This document shows, piece after piece, positions 1-6,749 of a DNA stretch of 13,388 bases. The notes beneath the pieces are model-generated. The model saw only the letters and a program-made list of their open reading frames with translations. It made no database searches and had not been told where the DNA came from. Each line of letters opens with the position of its first letter. The first letter of the stretch is position 1. The stretch covers positions 1 to 13,388 of the forward strand of contig SYDB01000033.1 in NCBI GenBank assembly GCA_005786815.1, given 5' to 3'. Made by a program: the position numbers and the translations under genes. Source of the DNA: Burkholderiales bacterium. GTDB taxonomy: Bacteria; Pseudomonadota; Gammaproteobacteria; Burkholderiales; Burkholderiaceae_C.

Positions 1-1
1 A

Positions 2-397
2 GAGCTCGCTAGCAAACGTGGTTTGAAACCTCTGGGTCGTTTCTTAGGTTTTGCGGTGGCAGGTTGTGAACCCGATGAAATGGGCATTGGTCCTGTCTTT
101 GCTGTTCCTAAAGTCTTGAAGCGTTTAGGTTTGACCGTGAACGATATTGATTTGTGGGAACTCAACGAAGCTTTTGCTGTCCAAGTTTTGTATTGTCGTG
201 ACACCTTAGGCATTCCTGCCGAACGTTTGAATGTGAACGGTGGTGCTATTGCTGTAGGCCACCCCTATGGTGTGAGCGGACAGCGCCTGACAGGTCATGC
301 TCTGATCGAAGGCAAGCGTCGTGGTGCCAAGCGGGTAGCAGTGACCATGTGTATTGGTGGAGGCATGGGTGCTGCAGGTATCTTTGAAGTTCTCTAA
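2..397 (+). CDS. Acetyl-CoA C-acyltransferase (thiolase), 3' part only
   Basis: This is the C-terminal third of a thiolase, which cleaves 3-ketoacyl-CoA with CoA to give acetyl-CoA and a shortened acyl-CoA in the last step of beta-oxidation. The gene runs in from before the window; 131 codons are visible, against a usual family length of about 390. All signatures expected here are present: NEAFA (164-178), the loop with the catalytic histidine in GHP (His codon 260-262), and the second active-site cysteine in CIGGG (Cys codon 350-352), followed by the usual GMGAAGIFE ending. The nucleophilic cysteine of the N-terminal half lies outside the window. The acyl-CoA dehydrogenase follows after 61 bases on the same strand, which supports a degradative rather than a biosynthetic role. 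Chain-length preference cannot be told, so I give no gene symbol. Confidence 0.93.
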   Translation, partial: ELASKRGLKPLGRFLGFAVAGCEPDEMGIGPVFAVPKVLKRLGLTVNDIDLWELNEAFAVQVLYCRDTLGIPAERLNVNGGAIAVGHPYGVSGQRLTGHALIEGKRRGAKRVAVTMCIGGGMGAAGIFEVL

Positions 398-458
398 AGA
401 AACTTGAAGACTGCTAAAGACTCTGCTGGTTCATCCACCCACTGCCCTGCATTAAGGT

Positions 459-2297
459 ATGTCGCTTCGCACCACGGTTGATTTTTTATTGCACGATTGG
501 CTCAAGGTCAACGAACTCAACCAACGCGAGCGATTCGCTGACCATTCCCGCGAAACCTTTGACGCAGTCTTAGACACGTGTGAGCGCATTGCGCGCGATA
601 AATTTGCGCCATTCAATCGCACCGTGGATGTGCAAGAGCCTGCCTTTGATGGGGAAAAAGTAATCTTGCCTGAGTGCACGCAAGATGCACATAACGCCTA
701 TGTCGCCAGTGGCATGCTGAGTGCCGCACAAGACTATGCGATTGGCGGGATGCAACTGCCCTACACCATAGAAGCGGCTGCCAACGCTTTTTTTGCATGT
801 GGTTCTGTAAGCATAGGTGCTGGTATGTTGACCGTTGGCAATGCAAATTTGTTAATGGCGCACGGAACCGAATTACAAAAAAAGGTTTTTGCGCTGAATG
901 AGTTTTCTGGGCGCTTCACTGGCACTATGTGTCTTTCTGAGCCTCAAGCAGGTTCATCGCTGTCAGATATCACCACACGTGCAACTCCTGACGGCGAAGA
1001 ATTTGCAACAGACCCACTAGGGCCTCGCTATCGACTCAAGGGCAACAAAATGTGGATCTCCACAGGAGACCACGAACTCAGCGAAAACATTGTGCATTTG
1101 GTCTTGGCCAAAATTCCAGATCTACAAGGCAAAACGATTCCGGGTGTCAAAGGCATTTCTTTATTCATTGTTCCCAAAAAACTGGTGGATTTAGAGGGCC
1201 GATTAACAGGCGAACGCAACGACGTCGCCCTTGCAGGCCTCAACCATAAATTAGGTTGGCGCGGCACTGTCAATACCTTGCTTAATTTTGGAGAAGGTAA
1301 GTATCTTGTTCGATCACCTGGACTAGATGGAAAAGGTGCAGGCGCTATCGGCTATTTAGTTGGACAACCTGGTCAAGGTTTGCGCTGCATGTTCCACATG
1401 ATGAACGAAGCGCGTATTGGCGTGGGTATGGCTGCCACCATGTTGGGGCTGGCTGGTTATTACGCCTCGCTTGATTACGCCAAAAACAGACCACAAGGAC
1501 GCCCCATCACTGCAGGAGGAAAAGACCCTGCTTCACCCCAGACACGCATCATTGAACACGCGGATATCAAGCGAATGCTATTGGCGCAAAAAGCCTATGG
1601 TGAGGGGGCTTTGGCATTAGAGTTGTATTGCGCTCGCTTAGTCGATGAACAACACACAGGCGATGCACAGCAAGCCGATGAAGCGCGGTTATTGTTAGAA
1701 GTTCTCACGCCGATTGCTAAAAGTTGGCCCAGTGAATGGTGTTTAGAAGCGAACTCAATGGCCATCCAAATCCATGGTGGTTATGGTTACACCCGTGACT
1801 ATGCGGTTGAACAGTATTGGCGCGACAACCGTCTCAATATGATCCATGAAGGCACGCACGGCATCCAAGCTCTAGATTTACTAGGTCGTAAAGTATTGAT
1901 GGAAGAGGGTAGAGGTCTCCAGCTATTAGCAGAACGGATCAATGCCACCATTGAGCGCGCCCTGCCACTAGGAAAAGAAACTGCAGTGCATGCCAATGCT
2001 TTGGCGCAAGCGCTTCAACGTGTAGGACGCGCTACCAAAATGGCTTGGATTACAGGTGTTCCTGCAGAGGCTTTGGCAAACGCAGTGCCCTATATGCAAG
2101 CGTTTGGCCACACTGTGGTGGCCTGGATATGGCTAGAAGTTGAATTGGCCAGCCTTTCAGACAATGCTGCCAATATAGGTCGCAGACATGCCGCCCACTT
2201 TTTCTTCCATTACGAATTACCCAAAATTTCAGCCTGGCTCAATGTTGTGGAAACACGCGATATGACGTGTGCCAACATGGCCGAAGACTCTTTTTAA
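459..2297 (+). CDS. Acyl-CoA dehydrogenase, long (about 610 aa) subtype
   Basis: An FAD-dependent acyl-CoA dehydrogenase that would introduce the alpha-beta double bond in the first step of beta-oxidation, passing electrons to ETF. It has 612 residues, about 200 more than the classical 380-400 residue enzymes, and matches the subtype with an additional C-terminal helical domain (about 470-600). Visible signatures are the flavin-contacting strand MCLSEPQAGSS (157-167), the HGGYGYTRDY segment (about 443-452), and IHEGTHGIQA with the likely catalytic base Glu464 in the EGT motif. Start: ATG at 459 has only a weak AAGG sequence one base upstream, but the N-terminus (a YxxxDFLLHDW-like opening, here TVDFLLHDWL) fits the family and no better start is near. 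It is followed after 11 bases by the thioesterase gene. Function as an acyl-CoA dehydrogenase is secure; the substrate chain length is not. Confidence 0.95.
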   Translation: MSLRTTVDFLLHDWLKVNELNQRERFADHSRETFDAVLDTCERIARDKFAPFNRTVDVQEPAFDGEKVILPECTQDAHNAYVASGMLSAAQDYAIGGMQLPYTIEAAANAFFACGSVSIGAGMLTVGNANLLMAHGTELQKKVFALNEFSGRFTGTMCLSEPQAGSSLSDITTRATPDGEEFATDPLGPRYRLKGNKMWISTGDHELSENIVHLVLAKIPDLQGKTIPGVKGISLFIVPKKLVDLEGRLTGERNDVALAGLNHKLGWRGTVNTLLNFGEGKYLVRSPGLDGKGAGAIGYLVGQPGQGLRCMFHMMNEARIGVGMAATMLGLAGYYASLDYAKNRPQGRPITAGGKDPASPQTRIIEHADIKRMLLAQKAYGEGALALELYCARLVDEQHTGDAQQADEARLLLEVLTPIAKSWPSEWCLEANSMAIQIHGGYGYTRDYAVEQYWRDNRLNMIHEGTHGIQALDLLGRKVLMEEGRGLQLLAERINATIERALPLGKETAVHANALAQALQRVGRATKMAWITGVPAEALANAVPYMQAFGHTVVAWIWLEVELASLSDNAANIGRRHAAHFFFHYELPKISAWLNVVETRDMTCANMAEDSF

Positions 2298-2308
2298 GAA
2301 AGCAACTT

Positions 2309-2734
2309 ATGCAGGAAAGTTTTGGCGCCTACATCCCGTTTGTCGAGCATTTAGGCTTTGAGATGGAGTTTTTTGAAGACGGTCAATCCGAATTGCGCTA
2401 CCTGCCAGAAGAGTCGCATTTGAATTCGTTCAATGTGACACACGGTGGTGCATTGATGACGCTTCTAGACGTGACGATGGCCACTGCTGCGAGAAGCGTG
2501 GACAAAACCATGGGCGTTGTGACTATTGAGATGAAAACCTCTTTTATGCAACCTGCACGCGGACAACTTGTTGGGAAGGGCAAACTTTTGCACCGCAGCA
2601 AAAGCATGGCATTTACCGAAGGCACTGTGCTGGATGCGCAAGGCAATATTTGTGCGCACGCTACAGGCACTTTCAAATATGTGCCTCGGGCCATACAACC
2701 CAATCAATCTAACCACGAAATTTCAACCGATTAA
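2309..2734 (+). CDS. PaaI-family hotdog thioesterase
   Basis: A 141-residue single-domain hotdog protein of the PaaI/YdiI type, which hydrolyses acyl- or aryl-CoA thioesters in the cytoplasm, usually as a tetramer. The family motif is present as NVTHGGALMTLLD: His45-Gly46-Gly47 and Asp54. The Gly-to-Asp spacing of 8 equals that of the catalytic pair Gly53/Asp61 known for E. coli PaaI. I chose ATG 2309 rather than the in-frame ATG at 2267. The latter would overlap the dehydrogenase by 31 bases and add 14 residues (beginning CQHGRRLF) that are plainly the dehydrogenase end read in another frame. The purine run AAGAAAG (2296-2302) is a weak ribosome site. Placed between beta-oxidation genes, it most likely frees CoA from stalled or unusual acyl-CoA intermediates (inference). 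Confidence 0.9.
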   Translation: MQESFGAYIPFVEHLGFEMEFFEDGQSELRYLPEESHLNSFNVTHGGALMTLLDVTMATAARSVDKTMGVVTIEMKTSFMQPARGQLVGKGKLLHRSKSMAFTEGTVLDAQGNICAHATGTFKYVPRAIQPNQSNHEISTD

Positions 2735-2747
2735 CCATTATTCTTAC

Positions 2748-2752
2748 GGAGA
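2748..2752 (+). promoter_or_regulatory. Ribosome binding site of the NADP-dependent oxidoreductase gene
   Basis: GGAGA five bases before ATG 2758, in a 23-base gap. It is the clearest Shine-Dalgarno sequence in the left-hand operon and confirms the chosen start. Confidence 0.75.
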
Positions 2753-2757
2753 CAACT

Positions 2758-3774
2758 ATGCATGACAACCAACAACTCTTACTAGACAACCGCCCCCAAG
2801 GCGAAGCGACTACAAGCAATTTCAAATTGGTGACCACTAAAACGCCTGCCCTCACGGAAAACCAAGTCTTGGTGCGTCACCATTATTTGAGTTTGGATCC
2901 GTATATGCGTGGCCGCATGAATGACAGCAAAAGTTACGCAGTGCCGCAACCCCTTGGCCAAGTCATGATTGGCGGCACCGTTGGCGAGGTGGTGGACAGC
3001 AAACACCCTAAATTCCATGTGGGCGACAAAGTGGTGGGCATGGGTGGATGGCAACACTACAGCGTTGTGGACGGCAACGCCCCCGGCATGTTGCGTAAAG
3101 TCGATACCACCCATGTGCCTCTTAGTCAGTACCTAGGTGCAGTTGGCATGCCAGGTGTGACAGCTTTCTATGGTTTGGTCAAAATCATTGCCCCCAAGGC
3201 CGGTGAAACCGTGACCGTGAGCGCCGCCAGTGGTGCGGTGGGCAGCGCCTACGGTGCCCTGGCCAAGGCACGCGGTTGCCGCGTGGTGGGCATCGCCGGT
3301 GGCAAAGACAAATGTGACTATGTGGTGAAAGAACTCGGCTTTGATGCATGTATTGATTACAAAGAGCATAAAGACTATCTGTCACTCTCCAAAGCTTTGC
3401 GCGACGCATGTCCTAACGGCATCGACGGCCATTTTGAAAATGTAGGCGGAATGGTTTTAGATGCGGTGATGCTACGTACCAACGCCTTTGCCCGTATCGC
3501 TGTCTGCGGAATGATTGCCGGTTATGACGGTGCGCCGATTGCCATGACCAACCCCGCCTTGATTTTGGTGAACCGTATGCGGGTCGAAGGATTCATCGTG
3601 AGCGAGCACATGGAAGTATGGCCCGAGGCCCTACAAGAGCTTGGCACTTTGGTGGGCACTGGCAAATTGCACCCACGTGAAACGATTGCGCAGGGCTTGG
3701 AAGCAGCGCCACAAGCATTTCTGGGCTTGCTCAAAGGCAAAAACTTTGGCAAACAATTGGTCAAGTTAATTTAA
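2758..3774 (+). CDS. NADP-dependent oxidoreductase, zinc-free MDR (CurA/LTB4DH-like)
   Basis: A 338-residue medium-chain dehydrogenase/reductase of the zinc-independent branch that includes leukotriene B4 12-hydroxydehydrogenase/prostaglandin reductase and E. coli CurA. These enzymes use NADPH to reduce the C=C bond of alpha,beta-unsaturated ketones and aldehydes. The branch hallmark LSLDPYMRGRM is at 44-54, followed by the GGTVGEVV strand and GDKVVGMGGW. The Rossmann nucleotide loop is AASGAVGS (156-163), followed by GCRVVGIAGGKDKC, a stretch typical of CurA-like proteins. No zinc-ligand pattern is seen. Length equals the family norm. In this operon it may reduce enone by-products of lipid oxidation (inference). 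About 110 bases coding for the Rossmann loop are much richer in GC than the rest of the gene (see findings). I withhold the symbol curA because activity on curcumin cannot be inferred. Confidence 0.92.
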   Translation: MHDNQQLLLDNRPQGEATTSNFKLVTTKTPALTENQVLVRHHYLSLDPYMRGRMNDSKSYAVPQPLGQVMIGGTVGEVVDSKHPKFHVGDKVVGMGGWQHYSVVDGNAPGMLRKVDTTHVPLSQYLGAVGMPGVTAFYGLVKIIAPKAGETVTVSAASGAVGSAYGALAKARGCRVVGIAGGKDKCDYVVKELGFDACIDYKEHKDYLSLSKALRDACPNGIDGHFENVGGMVLDAVMLRTNAFARIAVCGMIAGYDGAPIAMTNPALILVNRMRVEGFIVSEHMEVWPEALQELGTLVGTGKLHPRETIAQGLEAAPQAFLGLLKGKNFGKQLVKLI

Positions 3775-3804
3775 TCCGCCCCTACACAGCCATACAGATA
3801 AGCC

Positions 3805-4740
3805 ATGTCCAACATTATCTTGCACCATTACCCTTTATCGCCTTTCGCAGAAAAGGTGCGTCTCATATTTGGTTTTAAAAAGATGCAATGGCACAGCGTC
3901 ATCATCCCCATGTACATGCCAAAGCCTGATGTGATTGCACTCACGGGCGGTCACCGACGTACACCGTTGATGCAAATCGGTGCAGATATTTATTGCGACA
4001 CCGCATTGATATCCGATGTGCTTGAGCAAATGTCTCCCACGCCCACGCTCTATCCAGAAGCCGTCAAAGGAGCCGCGCGCATCGTGGCGCAATGGGCGGA
4101 CACCTCGGTGTTTCCAGTGGCGATGGCATACAACTTCCAACCCAGTGGAGCGGCACATGTGCTGGCTGGGTGGAATCCTGAAGACATCAAAGTGTTTGTG
4201 CAAGACCGTGCAACGATGCGAGGCGGTGCGCCACGTATGCCACCAGCAGATGCTGAAGGCATGTACCGCAGCTATTTAAGACGCTTGGCCAATATGCTTG
4301 ATCACCATCCGTTTTTAATGGGAGACGCTCCCTCGATTGCTGATTTCTCTGCTTACCACTCGACTTGGTACACCTTACGCATAGTTGCGCCGCTCGCAGG
4401 CATTTTCGACGCTACCCCAAATGTGCGTGCTTGGATTGAACGGATGGAAAAATTTGGACATGGTGCACATACAGAAATAAGCTCTACGCAATCACTAGAG
4501 ATTGCCAATAAGGCCACACCAGTTGATGTATCTAAAGAACCATTCATTGATTTACATGGCATCGCTTTAGGTTCCAAAGTCGTCATCACTGCTGAATCAT
4601 TTGGCCTAGAACCTACGCATGGGGAACTGATGGCAGCCACAAGAATGCGCATCACTGTGCGTCGCCATGATGATCGGGCAGGCACTGTGCATGTTCATTT
4701 CCCACGCGTTGGCTTCATCATGAAGAAGGATGAATCGTGA
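3805..4740 (+). CDS. Glutathione S-transferase family protein with C-terminal extension
   Basis: A 311-residue cytosolic GST-like protein, well above the usual 200-230 residues. The N-terminal thioredoxin fold (about 4-80) opens with HHYPLSPFAEKVR, where Ser12 is the likely glutathione-activating residue. It continues with RRTPLM (cis-Pro54) and CDTALI (Asp65-Thr66, in place of the Glu/Asp-Ser pair that holds the gamma-glutamyl group). A helical GST C-domain follows (about 115-220), including the SIADFSAYHSTW segment. Residues about 225-311 form an additional domain ending in VHVHFPRVGF (295-304), which looks beta-rich. The gene starts 30 bases after the oxidoreductase stop with a poor ribosome site, and its TGA overlaps the GTG start of the SDR gene. 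The substrate is unknown; conjugation or removal of electrophilic lipid products is an inference from the neighbours. Confidence 0.87.
   Translation: MSNIILHHYPLSPFAEKVRLIFGFKKMQWHSVIIPMYMPKPDVIALTGGHRRTPLMQIGADIYCDTALISDVLEQMSPTPTLYPEAVKGAARIVAQWADTSVFPVAMAYNFQPSGAAHVLAGWNPEDIKVFVQDRATMRGGAPRMPPADAEGMYRSYLRRLANMLDHHPFLMGDAPSIADFSAYHSTWYTLRIVAPLAGIFDATPNVRAWIERMEKFGHGAHTEISSTQSLEIANKATPVDVSKEPFIDLHGIALGSKVVITAESFGLEPTHGELMAATRMRITVRRHDDRAGTVHVHFPRVGFIMKKDES
4726..4730 (+). promoter_or_regulatory. Ribosome binding site supporting the GTG start of the SDR gene
   Basis: AAGGA lies inside the last codons of the GST gene, six bases before GTG 4737. The next residues, ISNFKGKVAVLTGAG, are a standard SDR N-terminus. 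Together these fix a GTG start that overlaps the upstream stop codon (GTGA). Confidence 0.7.
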
Positions 4741-5639
4741 TCTCCAACTTCAAAGGCAAAGTAGCAGTTCTAACGGGCGCAGGTTCAGGCTTTGGTTTGG
4801 AATGCGCAAAGATCGGCGCCCAATTGGGTATGAAACTGGTGCTGGTCGATGTGCAAAAAGACGCATTGGATGCAGCACAAGCGCAAATGCAAGCACTGGG
4901 TGCAGAAGTGATGGCACGCTTGGTGGATGTATCCAACGAAGGCCAAATGCAAGCTCTGGCTGATGATGTACAGCAAACATTTGGCGTACCGAATTTTGTT
5001 TTCAACAACGCAGGCGTCGGCGCAGGTGGCTTGGTCTGGGAAAACACCGTGGCTGATTGGGAATGGTTGCTCGGCGTGAACTTATGGGGTGTGGTGCATG
5101 GCGTGCGTTTATTCACACCCATGATGCTTGTGGCTGCAAGCAAGGACCCAAATTTCCAAGGCCACATTGTCAATACTGCCAGTATGGCGGGACTGTTAAC
5201 ACCTCCCAATATGGGCATTTACAACGTCACCAAACATGCTGTGGTGGCATTGACAGAAACCTTGTACCAAGATCTAAAACTGGTCAGTGACCAAATCAGC
5301 GCTAGTGTGTTGTGTCCTTACTTTGTGCCTACTGGCATCAGCCAAAGTCATCGCAATCGGCCTAGCGAGTTAAAAGCTGATAAACCCACTAAGAGCCAAT
5401 TGATTGGTCAAGCCATGAGCAACAAAGCTGTGGGGAGCGGCAAAGTGAGTGCGGAGGATGTTGCGAAGATGGTGTTTGATGCCATCACCAAAGACCATTT
5501 CTATATATACAGCCACCCCAAAGCACTTGGCAATGTGCAACACCGTATGGAAGCCATTGTGCAAGGCCATAATCCGCCAGATCCGTTTAAAGAGCGGCCA
5601 GATATTGGTGACAAACTCAAAGCCGATTTACGTAATTGA
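4737..5639 (+). CDS. Short-chain dehydrogenase/reductase (SDR), GTG start
   Basis: A 300-residue classical SDR that oxidises an alcohol or reduces a carbonyl with NAD(P)(H). The cofactor loop is TGAGSGFG (13-20), the structural NNAG motif is at 90-93, and the catalytic set is Ser149 (in NTASMAG) with Tyr162 and Lys166 (YNVTK). The Ser-to-Tyr distance of 13 is the usual one. An acidic residue at the end of the second strand (LVLVDVQKD) suggests NAD(H) preference, which is only an inference. It is longer than the common 250-residue SDRs because of about 50 residues after the active site (residues about 210-300, including HPPDPF-like NPPDPFKERPD), a form often seen in Burkholderiales lipid clusters. 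It starts with GTG coupled to the GST stop, and its own TGA overlaps the TTG start of the patatin gene. The substrate is unknown. Confidence 0.92.
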   Translation: MISNFKGKVAVLTGAGSGFGLECAKIGAQLGMKLVLVDVQKDALDAAQAQMQALGAEVMARLVDVSNEGQMQALADDVQQTFGVPNFVFNNAGVGAGGLVWENTVADWEWLLGVNLWGVVHGVRLFTPMMLVAASKDPNFQGHIVNTASMAGLLTPPNMGIYNVTKHAVVALTETLYQDLKLVSDQISASVLCPYFVPTGISQSHRNRPSELKADKPTKSQLIGQAMSNKAVGSGKVSAEDVAKMVFDAITKDHFYIYSHPKALGNVQHRMEAIVQGHNPPDPFKERPDIGDKLKADLRN

Positions 5640-6712
5640 AAGCGCTAAAAATATATGCTGGCCCTAAAGCGTTTCAGCATATCCAAAATAATGGTTTGCG
5701 CGCAGAACATATCGGTGTGATTCCAGGCGCTGCGGGTGGGCCTAAGGGTCTGATACTAGGCCCCCTAGACCGATTTATTTTTGGGGGATGGTTATTGCAA
5801 AGCGACCAGCCCGTAGATCTGGTCGGCGCATCCATTGGTGCATGGCGCATGGCGACTGCATGTTTGAACGATTCGGTACACAGTCTGAAAAAACTGGAGC
5901 ACGATTACATCCACCAGCACTATGACGTGCAACCAGGTCAGAAGCGCCCTAGTGCCAAGCAAGTGAGCGATGCATTTGGCGCCAGCTTGCAGAGTTTTTA
6001 TGGTGGTCGCATGGAGGAAGTGCTGAACCATCCTAGATACCGATTACATGTCGTGACATCCCACGGCAAATATCTATTAAACCGAGAGCATCGCGTTTGG
6101 ACACCTCTGGGATATGCAGTGGCGTATCTCACCAACTTGGTAAGTCGGCCTGCGATGGGAGCGTGGCTAGAACGTATCGTGTTTTCTGCATCGCATGCAA
6201 AACTGCCCTTTAGCACGCAAGACTTTAAAACCCAACACTTAGCTTTAACCGCCAGCAACTTTATGCCAGCCATACAAGCAAGTTGCTCGATTCCTTTCGT
6301 GTTGCAAGCGGTACATGACATTCCAAATGCGCCCACTGGCGCGTATTGGGACGGCGGTATTACCGACTACCACTTGCATTTGAACTACCAAACGACAAGC
6401 GCCAGCCCCATTGTTTTGTATCCCCATTTCCAAAAAGCAGTGGTGCCTGGTTGGCTGGATAAAGCCTTGAAGTGGCGCCATGCATCCACCCCGTTTTTGG
6501 ACAATATGGTGTTGTTGGCACCGAACCCAGAATGGGTGAAATCTTTACCCAATGGCAAATTACCCGATCGCAGCGACTTTGTGACCTACGGACACGATTT
6601 GTCTACGCGCGTGAAAGTATGGAGTGATGCGGTCAGCGCCAGCCAACAACTCGCCGATGAGTTTGCGCAGTGGTTACAACAGCCTGATATCGCTTTGGTA
6701 GAAAAGCTCTGA
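5636..6712 (+). CDS. Patatin-like phospholipase/acyl hydrolase, TTG start
   Basis: A 358-residue patatin-fold lipid acyl hydrolase using a Ser-Asp dyad. The nucleophile elbow is GASIGAW with Ser66. The oxyanion loop is the glycine-rich PGAAGGPKG shortly before it (about 30-38). The dyad aspartate is Asp239 in YWDGGITDYH. There is no signal peptide or membrane segment, so it is probably cytoplasmic. The start is TTG 5636: the codon just before it in frame is a stop (TAA 5633-5635), no ATG follows until well inside the conserved part, and the first in-frame GTG is codon 28. The TTG shares two bases with the SDR stop codon, and I see no Shine-Dalgarno sequence, so translation probably depends on ribosomes finishing the SDR. 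The expected role is releasing fatty acids from lipids to feed the upstream beta-oxidation genes. The exact substrate is not shown by the sequence. Confidence 0.9.
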   Translation: MKALKIYAGPKAFQHIQNNGLRAEHIGVIPGAAGGPKGLILGPLDRFIFGGWLLQSDQPVDLVGASIGAWRMATACLNDSVHSLKKLEHDYIHQHYDVQPGQKRPSAKQVSDAFGASLQSFYGGRMEEVLNHPRYRLHVVTSHGKYLLNREHRVWTPLGYAVAYLTNLVSRPAMGAWLERIVFSASHAKLPFSTQDFKTQHLALTASNFMPAIQASCSIPFVLQAVHDIPNAPTGAYWDGGITDYHLHLNYQTTSASPIVLYPHFQKAVVPGWLDKALKWRHASTPFLDNMVLLAPNPEWVKSLPNGKLPDRSDFVTYGHDLSTRVKVWSDAVSASQQLADEFAQWLQQPDIALVEKL

Positions 6713-6724
6713 ATCTAAATGTTC

Positions 6725-6748
6725 TAAACCCAACTTCTTTAAACCCAA
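6725..6748. repeat. Short direct repeat in the convergent gap
   Basis: TAAACCCAA occurs at 6725-6733 and again at 6740-6748, 15 bases apart, between the ends of the patatin and alcohol dehydrogenase genes. AACTT (6732-6736) and AAGTT (6747-6751) could pair, but the five-pair stem has a ten-base loop and no T-tract, so I do not call a terminator. It may be chance. Confidence 0.3.
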
Positions 6749-6749
6749 G

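Noticed and set aside
2267-2308. Upstream in-frame ATG that would lengthen the PaaI thioesterase by 14 residues
   Set aside because: It lies inside the acyl-CoA dehydrogenase gene, the added residues do not resemble a hotdog N-terminus, and ATG 2309 directly after the upstream stop is the natural start.
4718-5218. 166-codon open frame on the - strand
   Set aside because: It is antisense to the SDR gene, whose catalytic motifs are all present; its Thr-, Pro- and Ser-rich composition is typical of shadow frames.
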